Shown here one piece after another: positions 6,811 through 14,317 of a stretch of DNA of 18,264 nt. Location: the NCBI RefSeq assembly GCF_003243515.1, contig NZ_QFRA01000042.1, forward strand, positions 1-18,264, given 5' to 3'. This stretch comes from Corynebacterium kroppenstedtii (GTDB lineage Bacteria; Actinomycetota; Actinomycetes; Mycobacteriales; Mycobacteriaceae). A program made the translations under genes and the position numbers. How positions within the stretch are numbered: position 1 is the stretch's first letter; every line of letters starts with the position of its first letter. The notes under the pieces were generated by a model. That model was not told the DNA's origin. It made no database searches and saw nothing but the letters and a program-made list of their open reading frames with translations.

Positions 6811-7956
6811 GTGCGAATCGGGATGGTGTGTCCGTATTCCATGGACGACCCTGGCGGTGTTCAAGCTCACGCAATTGAGCTATCGGAACAGTTAATCCGG
6901 CGTGGTCACACCGTAAGCCTGCTGGCCCCAGCGTCGCTAAAAACTCATGTCCCGGACTTCGTCGTCCGGGCCGGACGCTCAATTCCTATCCCGTACAACG
7001 GATCGGTCGCCCGCCTGAGCTTCACAGCGTCGGCATTTCATGCTGTTCGTAGGTGGTTGAATAATCACGAATTCGACCTTGTCCACATACATGAGCCGAA
7101 CGCCCCCAGCGTGTCCATGATAGCGCTGAAAATGGCGAAGATTCCCGTCGTGGCGACGTATCACGCATCAGCTGATCGGTCCCGCGTTTTGGAAACGTTT
7201 ATTCCGGTTCTCACGCCGATGCTCGAGCGCGTTCGTGCAGGGATTGCGGTCTCAGAGATGGCTCGTCGGTGGCAAGTGGAACAGCTGGGGGGAGATCCCA
7301 TTCTCATCCCTAATGGCGTCGATACGAAGTTTTTCTCATCGGCGGATCCATGGTCAGGAGCCGATGATGCCATCTCTCGGCTGGATCCAAACCGCCCGCG
7401 AATTATCTTCTTGGGGCGCTTTGATGAACCACGTAAAGGGCTCGATGTGCTGATCGAAGCAATGCCACGGATCTCACGAGCAATTTCAGGTATCGAAGTC
7501 GTTGTCGTGGGGACTGGTGATGCCAAGGCTCTGTCGCGGCGCGTAGCCCATGTCCGGGACTCAATCACCATTCTTGGCCGATTGTCTAATAGCGACAAGG
7601 CTCGAGTCTTTAAGGCATCGGACGTTTATGTGGCACCTCATCTCGGCGGGGAGAGCTTCGGGATCGTCCTCGTCGAAGCGATGGCTGCCGGCGCGGCGGT
7701 CGTCGCCAGTGATATTCCGGCATTTCGTGCTGTGTGCGATGACGGCGACGCTGGTTGGCTATTTCCTCCTGGGGATACGGATGCTTTGGTGGCGGCTGTT
7801 ACCGAATTGTTTTCGGACAAAGACAAACGGAAGGAATTCGCGCATAAGGGCTTTGAGCGGTCCCAACGGTTTGACTGGAGCCACGTTACGACAGAAGTCG
7901 AGAGGGTATATGAAACCGTGCTGGGTCCTCAGGGGGAAAGGAACTTTTCGTCGTGA
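6811..7956 (+). CDS. pimA: Phosphatidylinositol alpha-mannosyltransferase
   Basis: 381-residue GT4-family glycosyltransferase that moves mannose from GDP-mannose to the 2-position of phosphatidylinositol, the first committed step of PIM synthesis on the cytoplasmic face. Visible features: GGVQ loop at 15-18, His118 in ATYHAS, Arg203 and Lys209 in GRFDEPRKG (nucleotide-sugar phosphate contacts), and the EX7E motif Glu281/Glu289 in ESFGIVLVE. These match positions in mycobacterial PimA with a constant offset. No transmembrane helix is seen, as expected for a peripheral enzyme. GTG start with GGAGG at 6802-6806. The stop TGA overlaps the next start in the arrangement GTGA, indicating translational coupling. 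Confidence 0.95.
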   Translation: MRIGMVCPYSMDDPGGVQAHAIELSEQLIRRGHTVSLLAPASLKTHVPDFVVRAGRSIPIPYNGSVARLSFTASAFHAVRRWLNNHEFDLVHIHEPNAPSVSMIALKMAKIPVVATYHASADRSRVLETFIPVLTPMLERVRAGIAVSEMARRWQVEQLGGDPILIPNGVDTKFFSSADPWSGADDAISRLDPNRPRIIFLGRFDEPRKGLDVLIEAMPRISRAISGIEVVVVGTGDAKALSRRVAHVRDSITILGRLSNSDKARVFKASDVYVAPHLGGESFGIVLVEAMAAGAAVVASDIPAFRAVCDDGDAGWLFPPGDTDALVAAVTELFSDKDKRKEFAHKGFERSQRFDWSHVTTEVERVYETVLGPQGERNFSS

Positions 7957-8453
7957 TGCCGGTATGGGTCGCCATCGTCATCGTTGGTCTGATGGCCGTT
8001 CTCTTAGCGGGTATGTGGGCTTCGTTTATAGCCACCCGCTTGCATCGATTGAATATTCGGACGGATGAAGCAGCATTAAGCCTGGATGCTGCCTTGGGTC
8101 GTCGGGCTGCGGTGGTGTCGGCATTATGGCCAGAACTTGCGGTCGAGGCCGAAGCAACGGAACGTATCGCTTTCGACACTTCGTGCACAACGGATCGAGC
8201 ACTTGCGGAGAACCGGTTTGCCATGCGCATTCACGATCTCGATGACGAATCGGTGACGGTCAATGGTGCGAGAACACTAGCCGACGCTCACACACGAGTG
8301 GAACTCGCAATGCGCTTTTATAATGATGCCGTCTCGGATACCCGGACATTGCGGCTACGCCCGCTCGTGAGGTTTTTCCATCTCGGCGGTCATGCATCGC
8401 CACCGGAGTATTTTGAGGTGGCTGGTATTGAATCCGACATTCCGGCATCGTAA
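7953..8453 (+). CDS. LemA-like single-pass membrane protein
   Basis: 166 residues. One N-terminal membrane helix (about 4-28) is followed by a mostly helical soluble part. RLNIRTDEAALSLDAALGRR (32-51) and RFYNDAVSDTR (121-131), ending in PPEYFEV (150-156), resemble the LemA fold, where a YN-AV motif and a final YFE are conserved. Function of LemA proteins is unclear. In M. tuberculosis this slot holds Rv2609c, annotated as a MutT/Nudix membrane protein; no Nudix box (GX5EX7REUXEEXGU) is present here, so this copy would be the membrane/LemA-like part alone. GTG 7953 is chosen because it overlaps the pimA stop as GTGA and lies 10 bases from AAAGGA (7937-7942); ATG 7956 is the alternative. Likely the last gene of the PIM cluster. 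Confidence 0.72.
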   Translation: MMPVWVAIVIVGLMAVLLAGMWASFIATRLHRLNIRTDEAALSLDAALGRRAAVVSALWPELAVEAEATERIAFDTSCTTDRALAENRFAMRIHDLDDESVTVNGARTLADAHTRVELAMRFYNDAVSDTRTLRLRPLVRFFHLGGHASPPEYFEVAGIESDIPAS

Positions 8454-8574
8454 ATCCCTATGTAGCCTCAAGAATTGGTCGGTGTGTTTTCCGGCTCCAG
8501 AGGCGAGTAAGTACACTGTAGGCTTCAGCGTATTCTAGACAGGCCAGTCCAGTTTTAAGGAGAAGAACGACAAT
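8454..8574 (+). promoter_or_regulatory. Leader and candidate promoter of pdxST
   Basis: This 121-base gap separates the PIM cluster from pdxS. TATTCT (8531-8536) is a plausible -10 hexamer; no good -35 is seen. Just upstream, TACACTGTA (8512-8520) is a perfect odd palindrome and a possible operator. AAGGAGA (8557-8563) is the ribosome binding site for ATG 8575. In C. glutamicum pdxST is activated by the MocR-type regulator PdxR, but no pdxR is in the window and I could not recognise its reported motif here. Confidence 0.35.
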
Positions 8575-9534
8575 ATGAGCAATAATGCAAATCAAAACGG
8601 ACGGCATGCTACGGACAATCCACGCGGGGCTGCCCATTCGTCGTCGAATGAGACAACCTACGGGACTGCACGAGTAAAGCGTGGCCTGGCGGAGATGTTA
8701 AAAGGTGGTGTCATTATGGATGTCGTCACCCCTGAGCAGGCCAAGATCGCTGAGGATGCCGGGGCAACAGCCGTGATGGCGCTGGAGCGTGTCCCCGCTG
8801 ATATCCGTGCTGAGGGTGGAGTGTCTCGCATGTCGGACCCCGACATGATCGAAGGCATTATTAACGCTGTGTCCATCCCGGTTATGGCGAAGGCTCGCAT
8901 CGGTCACTTCGTTGAGGCGCAGGTTTTGCAGTCGCTGGGCGTCGACTTTATCGACGAATCTGAGGTGCTGACACCGGCGGATTATTCCAACCACATCGAT
9001 AAATTCGACTTCATGGTGCCATTCGTCTGCGGAGCGACCAACCTCGGCGAAGCACTTCGACGCATCAATGAGGGCGCTGCCATGATTCGTTCCAAGGGCG
9101 AAGCGGGAACTGGCGACGTGTCCAACGCCGTGACCCACATGCGGACCATCCGGGCTTCTATTAATAAAATGAAGTCGATGGCGCCTGATGAGCTGTATGT
9201 CGCCGCGAAAGAGCTCCAAGCTCCGTATGAGTTGGTGCGTGAGGTAGCTGAGCGTGGATCTCTCCCGGTTGTGCTGTTCACGGCCGGCGGTATTGCCACT
9301 CCGGCCGATGCAGCGATGATGATGCAATTAGGTGCTGAGGGTGTCTTCGTCGGTTCGGGCATCTTTAAGTCTGGTGACCCGGAGCATCGTGCGCGCGCCA
9401 TCGTTCAGGCGACGCAGAATTACGATGACCCCGAGACGATCGCCAATGTTTCGCGTGGCTTGGGGGAAGCGATGGTGGGCATCAATGTCGACGAGATCCC
9501 GAAGCCGCACCGTTTAGCAGAGCGTGGTTGGTAA
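8575..9534 (+). CDS. pdxS: Pyridoxal 5'-phosphate synthase subunit PdxS
   Basis: 319-residue synthase subunit of the DXP-independent vitamin B6 pathway. With ammonia from PdxT it condenses ribose 5-phosphate and glyceraldehyde 3-phosphate to PLP; the family forms a dodecameric (beta/alpha)8 core in the cytoplasm. Asp49 (in IMDV), Lys106 (VMAKARIGH) and Lys174 (IRSKGEAGTG) match B. subtilis Asp24, Lys81 and Lys149 with a constant offset of 25. That offset reflects a polar, Asn/Ser/His-rich N-terminal extension of about 25 residues. The C-terminus (PHRLAERGW) is complete. ATG start with AAGGAGA about 11 bases upstream. It overlaps pdxT slightly, favouring 1:1 synthesis. Confidence 0.97.
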   Translation: MSNNANQNGRHATDNPRGAAHSSSNETTYGTARVKRGLAEMLKGGVIMDVVTPEQAKIAEDAGATAVMALERVPADIRAEGGVSRMSDPDMIEGIINAVSIPVMAKARIGHFVEAQVLQSLGVDFIDESEVLTPADYSNHIDKFDFMVPFVCGATNLGEALRRINEGAAMIRSKGEAGTGDVSNAVTHMRTIRASINKMKSMAPDELYVAAKELQAPYELVREVAERGSLPVVLFTAGGIATPADAAMMMQLGAEGVFVGSGIFKSGDPEHRARAIVQATQNYDDPETIANVSRGLGEAMVGINVDEIPKPHRLAERGW

Positions 9535-10174
9535 ACGAGTGGATAGTAGCAACGAAAAGAGAACCCCACTTATCGGGATTCTCGCTGTACAGGGTGGCGT
9601 CATCGAACACCAGCGCACTCTAGAGCGCCTCGGGGTTCGCTCGCGTCTGGTACGCCGTCCTTCTCATCTCGACGGGATTGATGGGTTAATTCTTCCTGGG
9701 GGAGAGTCGACGACGATGTCGAGGCTTCTCGAGCTGGGCGGATTGCTCGAACCCCTGACGGCAAAGATTCACGACGGGACGCCGACGTTCGGCACGTGCG
9801 CCGGTATGATTTTGCTGGCCAGTGAGGTTAAGGGGACACGCTCGGATGCTCATTGCCTGTCCGCGCTCGACATCACGGTCCGACGGAACGCATTTGGTCG
9901 TCAGGTCGACTCCTTTGAAACGGACCTCGATTTTAAAGGGATTAGCCAACCTGTTCATGCCGTTTTTATTCGTGCACCGTGGGTCGAATCAGTCGGCGAC
10001 GACACCGAGGTGCTGGCTCGTGTACCTGCCGACGACGATAAGGGCGCTATTGTTGCAGTTCGCTCCGGTCACGGTAGGGGAAACGTACTTGCCACGTCGT
10101 TCCATCCCGAGGTGACCGACGACGACCGTGTCCACGACTATTTTGTGTCGATGGTCGAGGAATCGATGGCGTAA
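9524..10174 (+). CDS. pdxT: Pyridoxal 5'-phosphate synthase glutaminase subunit PdxT
   Basis: 216-residue class I glutamine amidotransferase that hydrolyses glutamine and passes ammonia to PdxS. The catalytic triad is Cys92 (GTCAGMILLAS), His194 and Glu196 (SFHPE); ILPGGESTTM (56-65) is the family's oxyanion/PdxS-contact region, and VRRNAFGRQVDSFE is also characteristic. Start uncertain: GTG 9524 overlaps pdxS by 11 bases; GTG 9539, four bases after the pdxS stop, gives a length closer to homologues. Neither has a good Shine-Dalgarno, consistent with translational coupling. In M. tuberculosis tesB2 lies between the two genes; here they are adjacent. Confidence 0.95.
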   Translation: MVGKRVDSSNEKRTPLIGILAVQGGVIEHQRTLERLGVRSRLVRRPSHLDGIDGLILPGGESTTMSRLLELGGLLEPLTAKIHDGTPTFGTCAGMILLASEVKGTRSDAHCLSALDITVRRNAFGRQVDSFETDLDFKGISQPVHAVFIRAPWVESVGDDTEVLARVPADDDKGAIVAVRSGHGRGNVLATSFHPEVTDDDRVHDYFVSMVEESMA

Positions 10175-10194
10175 CCCAACAAAAGACTTATTAG

Positions 10195-10237
10195 TGGCAG
10201 TGTCATGCCAGGGGATGTCGGGACCGGGTATTAGACT
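10195..10237 (+). promoter_or_regulatory. Candidate promoter of the YebC gene, with upstream inverted repeat
   Basis: TAGACT (10232-10237) fits the actinobacterial -10 pattern TAnnnT, with the overlapping TATTAG (10229-10234) as alternative. No clear -35 is seen. TGGCA (10195-10199) and TGCCA (10206-10210) form a 5-base inverted repeat just upstream, either the end of the pdxST unit or an operator. The resulting leader would be about 55 bases and contains CCCC-TTCGT-GGGG (10250-10262), a small hairpin. Confidence 0.35.
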
Positions 10238-10299
10238 GGTTGCGATTATCCCCTTCGTGGGGCTTGCATGTGTGTTAGCAACTGAGGGAGTACAAAAAT

Positions 10300-11052
10300 A
10301 TGAGTGGGCACTCTAAATGGGCAACGACGAAGCACAAGAAAGCTGCGAACGATGCCAAGCGTGGTAAAGAATTTGCCAAGCTGATTAAGAACATTGAGGT
10401 AGCTGCTCGCACCGGCGGCGGTGACCCCTCAGCGAATCCGACGCTGGATGACATGATTAAAAAGGCCAAAAAGGCGTCGGTTCCCAATGACAATATCGAG
10501 CGAGCCCGCAAGCGCGGTTCTGGTGAGGAAGCCGGTGGCGCGGACTGGGAGACCGTTACATATGAAGGTTATGGCAACGGCGGGGTAGCGATCCTCATCG
10601 AGTGCTTGACCGATAACCGTAACCGTGCCGCGACGGATGTGCGTACCGCGATGAACAAGAACGGCGGAAACATGGCGGACGCAGGTTCCGTCGCCTATAT
10701 GTTCAACCGTAAAGGTGTCGTTCAGTTGCCGAAGGAAGGCAATACTGAGGATGACATCCTGATGGCCGTCCTGGACGCCGGTGCTGAAGAGGTTAATGAC
10801 CTTGACCAAAGCTTCGAGGTCGTGTCCGCAGCCGGCGATCTCTCTGCCGTTCGCGACGCGTTGAAGGAAGCCGGGCTGGAGTACGATTCTGCGGAGCCGG
10901 ACTACCGAGCAGACGTTAAGGTTCAGCTGGACGCGTCTGGGGCTCGGAAGATCTTCCACCTGATCGATGCACTGGAAGAGTCGGACGATGTCCAGAACGT
11001 CTACACCAATATGGATCTTTCCGACGAGGTTCTGGCTGAACTCGATAACTAG
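10300..11052 (+). CDS. yebC: YebC/PmpR/TACO1 family protein
   Basis: 250-residue cytoplasmic protein opening with the family signature MSGHSKWATTKHKK. The basic N-terminal domain (about 1-75) is followed by two alpha/beta domains including EGYGNGGVAILIE (about 88-100), LTDNRNRAATDVR and SVAYMFNRKG (129-138). Members were first annotated as transcription regulators; more recent work links YebC/TACO1 proteins to translation of difficult sequences such as proline stretches. Here it lies directly before ruvCAB, an arrangement common in bacteria, but nothing in the sequence ties it to recombination. ATG start with GAGGGAG just upstream; length is normal for the family. Confidence 0.94.
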   Translation: MSGHSKWATTKHKKAANDAKRGKEFAKLIKNIEVAARTGGGDPSANPTLDDMIKKAKKASVPNDNIERARKRGSGEEAGGADWETVTYEGYGNGGVAILIECLTDNRNRAATDVRTAMNKNGGNMADAGSVAYMFNRKGVVQLPKEGNTEDDILMAVLDAGAEEVNDLDQSFEVVSAAGDLSAVRDALKEAGLEYDSAEPDYRADVKVQLDASGARKIFHLIDALEESDDVQNVYTNMDLSDEVLAELDN

Positions 11053-11083
11053 TTGAGAGCCCTCAGCGTGTGACGAATAGGCT
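11053..11083 (+). promoter_or_regulatory. Candidate promoter for ruvCAB
   Basis: TTGAGA (11053-11058, right after the yebC stop) and TAGGCT (11078-11083, TAnnnT type) are separated by 19 bases, a longer spacer than optimal. Transcription from here would begin about 30 bases before the ruvC GTG. No LexA/SOS-box-like palindrome was found in the gap. Weak evidence; read-through from yebC is possible. Confidence 0.25.
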
Positions 11084-11116
11084 GTTGGCGATGGTGCAGA
11101 TAGGAGTAGTGATCCA

Positions 11117-11692
11117 GTGCCTGTGAATACCACGTTTAGGGGTGGATCGCGCTCCTTAGAGGGGACCCGCGTCATGGGGGTTGACCCCGGTTTAACCCGG
11201 TGTGGGATATCTACGGTTCAAGCTGGGCGGGGGCGGTCCGTCCTACCTGTTGCGGTGGGAGTTATTCGAACAGACGCATCTGACGATCTTTCTACCCGCC
11301 TCCTCGACATTTCCGTGAAAATTGATGAGTGGATGGATGAGTATCATCCGGATATGCTGGCAATCGAACGTGTATTTGAACGTGGTGTAGTCTCTACTGT
11401 CATGCATACTGCCCATGCGGTGGGTGTGATTATTGTTTGTGCAGCGCGGAGAGATATTCCGGTTTATATGTACACGCCCAGTGAAGTGAAAAAAGCTGTG
11501 TCGGGGAACGGACGTGCAGATAAAAAGCAAGTCACCGCGATGGTTACGCGGGTCTTGGGCTTGGCTGAACCACCACGTCCCGCCGATGCGGCCGATGCTC
11601 TGGCGCTTGCTATTTGCCATTGCTGGCGTGCTCCCATGTTGGGGCTATCTGGCGGGCAGAACCCGGGTTGGAGCGCTTCGCGACATAAGTGA
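11117..11692 (+). CDS. ruvC: Crossover junction endodeoxyribonuclease RuvC
   Basis: 191-residue RNase H-fold nuclease that resolves Holliday junctions with RuvAB. The four acidic metal ligands are visible: Asp23 (MGVDPGLTRCG), Glu84 (AIERVF), Asp157 and Asp160 (DAADALALA). Start: GTG 11117, 10 bases after AGGAG (11102-11106). ATG 11174, with GAGGGGA nine bases upstream, would begin at MGVDPG but would cut the first beta strand short, so the longer form is preferred. The C-terminal tail (about 172-191) is short and unconserved. ruvA follows after 59 bases. Confidence 0.94.
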   Translation: MPVNTTFRGGSRSLEGTRVMGVDPGLTRCGISTVQAGRGRSVLPVAVGVIRTDASDDLSTRLLDISVKIDEWMDEYHPDMLAIERVFERGVVSTVMHTAHAVGVIIVCAARRDIPVYMYTPSEVKKAVSGNGRADKKQVTAMVTRVLGLAEPPRPADAADALALAICHCWRAPMLGLSGGQNPGWSASRHK

Positions 11693-11751
11693 CGTCATAG
11701 TTGCGGCCGGTGTCGTGGTGTGACGATCGTGAGTAGAGAAAAGGGGTCCCT

Positions 11752-12375
11752 GTGATCGATTCATTGCATGGCGAGGTTCTTCAAGTCGGTCTTAATTATG
11801 TCGTGATTGAATGCTCAGGCGTCGGCTACCGAGCAACTGCGGCGTCCTCATTGCTAGGGACGCTGCAAAAAGGGGAGGACGCTCGAATCCTTGTCACGAT
11901 GAATGTTCGCGACGATGGGATTGACCTTTACGCTTTTGAATCGGACGAGGCCCGTCAGATGTTCGCGATGCTCCGTAAGGTATCGGGGGTAGGGCCCACA
12001 TCCGCAATGGCGATTTGCTCCATTTTTAAGCCCGACGAATTTGCTCGAATAATTACCAACGAGGATGACGTTGAACTAAGAAATGTCAAGGGTATAGGTA
12101 AAAGAACAGCGGAGAGAATCATCGTCGACTTAAAGTCGAAGGTGGCTGTATTCGATGCTGGAGATTCGGCTAGCGAACCGCAATCGGGAGTGGGCGGAGA
12201 TTCGGAGGCCGACGCAGACAGTGGCGTTGTGGGTACGGTTACGCAAGCCCTTGTCGAACTAGGTTTTCCGGAGAAGCAAGCCGAAAAGACTGCCACGTCC
12301 GTTGCGGCTGACGGAGGATCTGTGTCGGCGATTCTAAAGCGCGCCTTGCGATCGATGTCATCCGAGAGGAACTAA
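11752..12375 (+). CDS. ruvA: Holliday junction DNA helicase subunit RuvA
   Basis: 207-residue junction-recognition subunit; tetramers clamp the four-way junction and load RuvB. Visible: N-terminal OB fold starting MIDSLHGEV; helix-hairpin-helix motifs LRKVSGVGPTSA (about 73-84) and LRNVKGIGKRTAERI (about 108-122); an acidic, Gly/Ser-rich linker (about 135-158); and the C-terminal RuvB-binding domain (about 159-203) with ALVELGFPEKQA. GTG start with AAGGGG about 6 bases upstream. Only three bases separate its stop from ruvB, so the two are surely co-translated. Confidence 0.95.
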   Translation: MIDSLHGEVLQVGLNYVVIECSGVGYRATAASSLLGTLQKGEDARILVTMNVRDDGIDLYAFESDEARQMFAMLRKVSGVGPTSAMAICSIFKPDEFARIITNEDDVELRNVKGIGKRTAERIIVDLKSKVAVFDAGDSASEPQSGVGGDSEADADSGVVGTVTQALVELGFPEKQAEKTATSVAADGGSVSAILKRALRSMSSERN

Positions 12376-12378
12376 AAG

Positions 12379-13503
12379 ATGGGCAACATCGAAAAAACTG
12401 AGTTCCAACTGCCCGATGACAAGGGTGGCTCCCAGAATCGGGGCGGGCCGGCGCCCACGATGGGAAAAGATGACGAATTTGCTTCCGGAATTCGTCCTGT
12501 TGATCCAACCGAGCAGAGTGACGATGCAGATGCCGAATTGTCACTGCGCCCGCGTAGCTTGGATGAATTCATTGGGCAGTCCAAGGTCCGTGAGCAATTA
12601 GAGTTGGTCCTCTCTGGAGCCAAGGCTCGCCGAGTTGTTCCTGATCACATTCTCTTGGCTGGTCCGCCGGGCTTGGGCAAGACAACCATGGCGATGATTA
12701 TCGCTCAGGAGATGGGTACGTCATTGCGGATGACGTCGGGCCCTGCGCTGGAAAAGACGGGTGATCTCGCCGCCATGCTCTCGAATTTGATGGAGGGGGA
12801 TGTCCTCTTCATCGACGAAATTCACCGCATGGCGCGTCCGGCAGAAGAAATGCTGTACATGGCGATGGAGGATTTCCGTATCGACGTCATCGTCGGGAAG
12901 GGACCGGGTGCGACGAGCATCCCCTTGGATTTACCCCCTTTCACCTTGGTGGGGGCGACCACTCGAGCAGGAATGTTGACGGGGCCACTGCGTGACCGTT
13001 TCGGATTCACCGCGCAGATGGAGTTTTACTCGGCAGCTGACCTCACGAAAGTTGTCACGCGCGCGGCACGTCTACTTGATATCGACATTAAGGCCGACGC
13101 TGCGAAGGAAATTGCGTCGCGAAGTCGAGGTACACCCCGTATTGCTAACCGCTTGCTGAGGAGGGTGAGAGACTACGCCGACGTCCACTCTGGGGGCGTG
13201 ATCACAGTAGAAGCAGCCAAGGCTGCACTCCTAGTTTTCGACGTGGACGAAAAGGGCCTCGACCGGCTCGACCGTGCTGTTCTCGATGCGCTCGTCCGGG
13301 GACATGGGGGCGGACCCGTCGGTGTGTCGACATTGGCGCTCGCCGTAGGCGAAGAGCCCACCACGGTCGAGGAGGTGTGCGAACCGTACTTGATTAGGGC
13401 TGGGATGATTGCTCGCACACCACGAGGTCGTGTCGCCACAGACGAAGCATGGAAACATCAGGGGCTGGAGCCTCCAGAGGGGACAATTGGTGCCTTTTTC
13501 TAA
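12379..13503 (+). CDS. ruvB: Holliday junction DNA helicase subunit RuvB
   Basis: 374-residue AAA+ motor that drives branch migration as hexamers flanking RuvA. Walker A GPPGLGKT (95-102), Walker B VLFIDE (142-147), sensor 1 in VGATTRAGML (191-200) and the arginine-finger region GPLRDRFG (202-209) are all intact. The C-terminal winged-helix domain includes EPTTVEEVCEPYL and RTPRGR. The N-terminal ~50 residues are polar and longer than in E. coli RuvB, and begin MGNIEKTEF. ATG start with AGAGGA (12365-12370) inside the end of ruvA. Confidence 0.96.
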   Translation: MGNIEKTEFQLPDDKGGSQNRGGPAPTMGKDDEFASGIRPVDPTEQSDDADAELSLRPRSLDEFIGQSKVREQLELVLSGAKARRVVPDHILLAGPPGLGKTTMAMIIAQEMGTSLRMTSGPALEKTGDLAAMLSNLMEGDVLFIDEIHRMARPAEEMLYMAMEDFRIDVIVGKGPGATSIPLDLPPFTLVGATTRAGMLTGPLRDRFGFTAQMEFYSAADLTKVVTRAARLLDIDIKADAAKEIASRSRGTPRIANRLLRRVRDYADVHSGGVITVEAAKAALLVFDVDEKGLDRLDRAVLDALVRGHGGGPVGVSTLALAVGEEPTTVEEVCEPYLIRAGMIARTPRGRVATDEAWKHQGLEPPEGTIGAFF

Positions 13504-13510
13504 GGTTCCT

Positions 13511-13524
13511 CTGGATCAATCCAG
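13511..13524 (+). repeat. Short inverted repeat after ruvB
   Basis: CTGGA (13511-13515) pairs with TCCAG (13520-13524) around TCAA, seven bases after the ruvB stop. No T-run follows. It may mark the 3' end of the ruvCAB unit, but the stem is short. Confidence 0.3.
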
Positions 13525-13584
13525 CGTTATCCAGGAGTAAAGCTTTCCGGGACGCTTGCCAGATAGTCCGCCAAGCCAAAAGAA

Positions 13585-13615
13585 TTGACTCAATGTCCCT
13601 GCTCTATGCCAAGAT
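13585..13615 (+). promoter_or_regulatory. Candidate promoter of yajC, possibly giving a leaderless mRNA
   Basis: TTGACT (13585-13590) resembles a -35 element. CAAGAT (13610-13615) ends seven bases before the yajC ATG and could be a weak -10 (nAnnnT), with a long 19-base spacer; TATGCC (13605-13610) is the other option. No Shine-Dalgarno is seen before the ATG at 13622. If CAAGAT is the -10, transcription would begin at or next to the ATG, which is common in actinobacteria. Confidence 0.35.
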
Positions 13616-13621
13616 GGTGCC

Positions 13622-14080
13622 ATGAACGGTCTATGGATAATTATCCTCATCCTTTTCCTGGCGTTGCCCATCATGCAAATTGTTCGGCAGAACAAGAGCA
13701 TGAAGCGCATCCAGGAGTTTCGCTCCCAACTGCAGCCTGGCGTGGCTGTTGAGACGGCCGGAGGCTTGCACGGTCGCGTCGTTGCGGTACGAGGCGACGT
13801 CCTTGACTTGCAAATTGCGCCTGGGGTTGTCGTTGAGTGGGCCGTCAAAGGCATTTTGGGACCAGTGGCACAACAGGAATCGCCAAGCACTACTGAGTCA
13901 GCCGCTAGTGAGTCCCAGGGCCAGTCAACTGTGTCGACACAGGAGACGACGACAGATCACGCTTCAACCGTCGAGCTGAGCGACAGTAATGAGGCTGCTG
14001 TTGACTCCCATCGGCAATCGTCGGGCCAGAACAATGGCAGCACCGATGCCTCGACGGACTCGTCGACCAACAATAAGTAA
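13622..14080 (+). CDS. yajC: Preprotein translocase subunit YajC
   Basis: 152-residue single-pass membrane protein of the SecDF-YajC accessory complex. The N-terminal helix spans about residues 4-21. A basic stretch (RQNKSMKR) and the conserved cytoplasmic domain follow: LQPGVAVETAGGLHGRVV (about 37-54) and DLQIAPGVVVEW (about 62-73). Residues ~86-152 form a long low-complexity tail rich in Ser, Thr, Gln and Asn, presumably disordered and absent from short E. coli-type YajC. The ATG lacks a clear ribosome binding site. secD and secF follow, with a 237-base gap before secD. Confidence 0.92.
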   Translation: MNGLWIIILILFLALPIMQIVRQNKSMKRIQEFRSQLQPGVAVETAGGLHGRVVAVRGDVLDLQIAPGVVVEWAVKGILGPVAQQESPSTTESAASESQGQSTVSTQETTTDHASTVELSDSNEAAVDSHRQSSGQNNGSTDASTDSSTNNK

Positions 14081-14317
14081 AATCGCAATCGATAGTGCTC
14101 GGTCGTGACTGACAATCGCACAGAGTGGATGCGCGAGTACAGTACATCGGCAGCAGACATGACATAACCTTCGGCCTCATGCTGATTCGAACGCTATACG
14201 CGAAACGCCGACCCCCGGGGTAAGACGATGCAGCGTGAAGCCTAGGGGGTAGACTTTCTGAAGTTTGAATAGGCCGACATGAGCCTAATGTGACCTTCAT
14301 AACGACGGGAGACTCTT
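14081..14317 (+). promoter_or_regulatory. Gap before secD with candidate promoter
   Basis: No gene was recognised in these 237 bases. TAGACT (14250-14255) fits the actinobacterial -10 pattern; a -35 is not evident. TAGGC (14270-14274) and GCCTA (14283-14287) form a small inverted repeat in the would-be leader. CGGGAG at 14306-14311 is the ribosome binding site for the TTG start of secD. A promoter here would let secDF be expressed apart from yajC. Confidence 0.35.

Noticed and set aside
7550..8068. Plus-strand open frame overlapping the end of pimA and the start of the LemA-like gene
   Set aside because: Out of frame with two genes that show family motifs; its own translation is Arg/Trp/Ser-rich without any recognisable domain.
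10429..11175. Long minus-strand open frame (248 codons) opposite yebC
   Set aside because: It runs antisense over a fully conserved YebC gene, has no recognisable motifs and reflects third-position bias on the opposite strand.
11261..11280. CGAAC followed by GCATC inside ruvC, resembling half of an actinobacterial LexA box
   Set aside because: The second half-site (GTTCG) is missing and the position is within the coding region, so an SOS operator is not supported.
14210..14222. CCCCCGGGG palindrome before secD
   Set aside because: Short self-complementary G+C run with no loop and no matching promoter element; likely chance.
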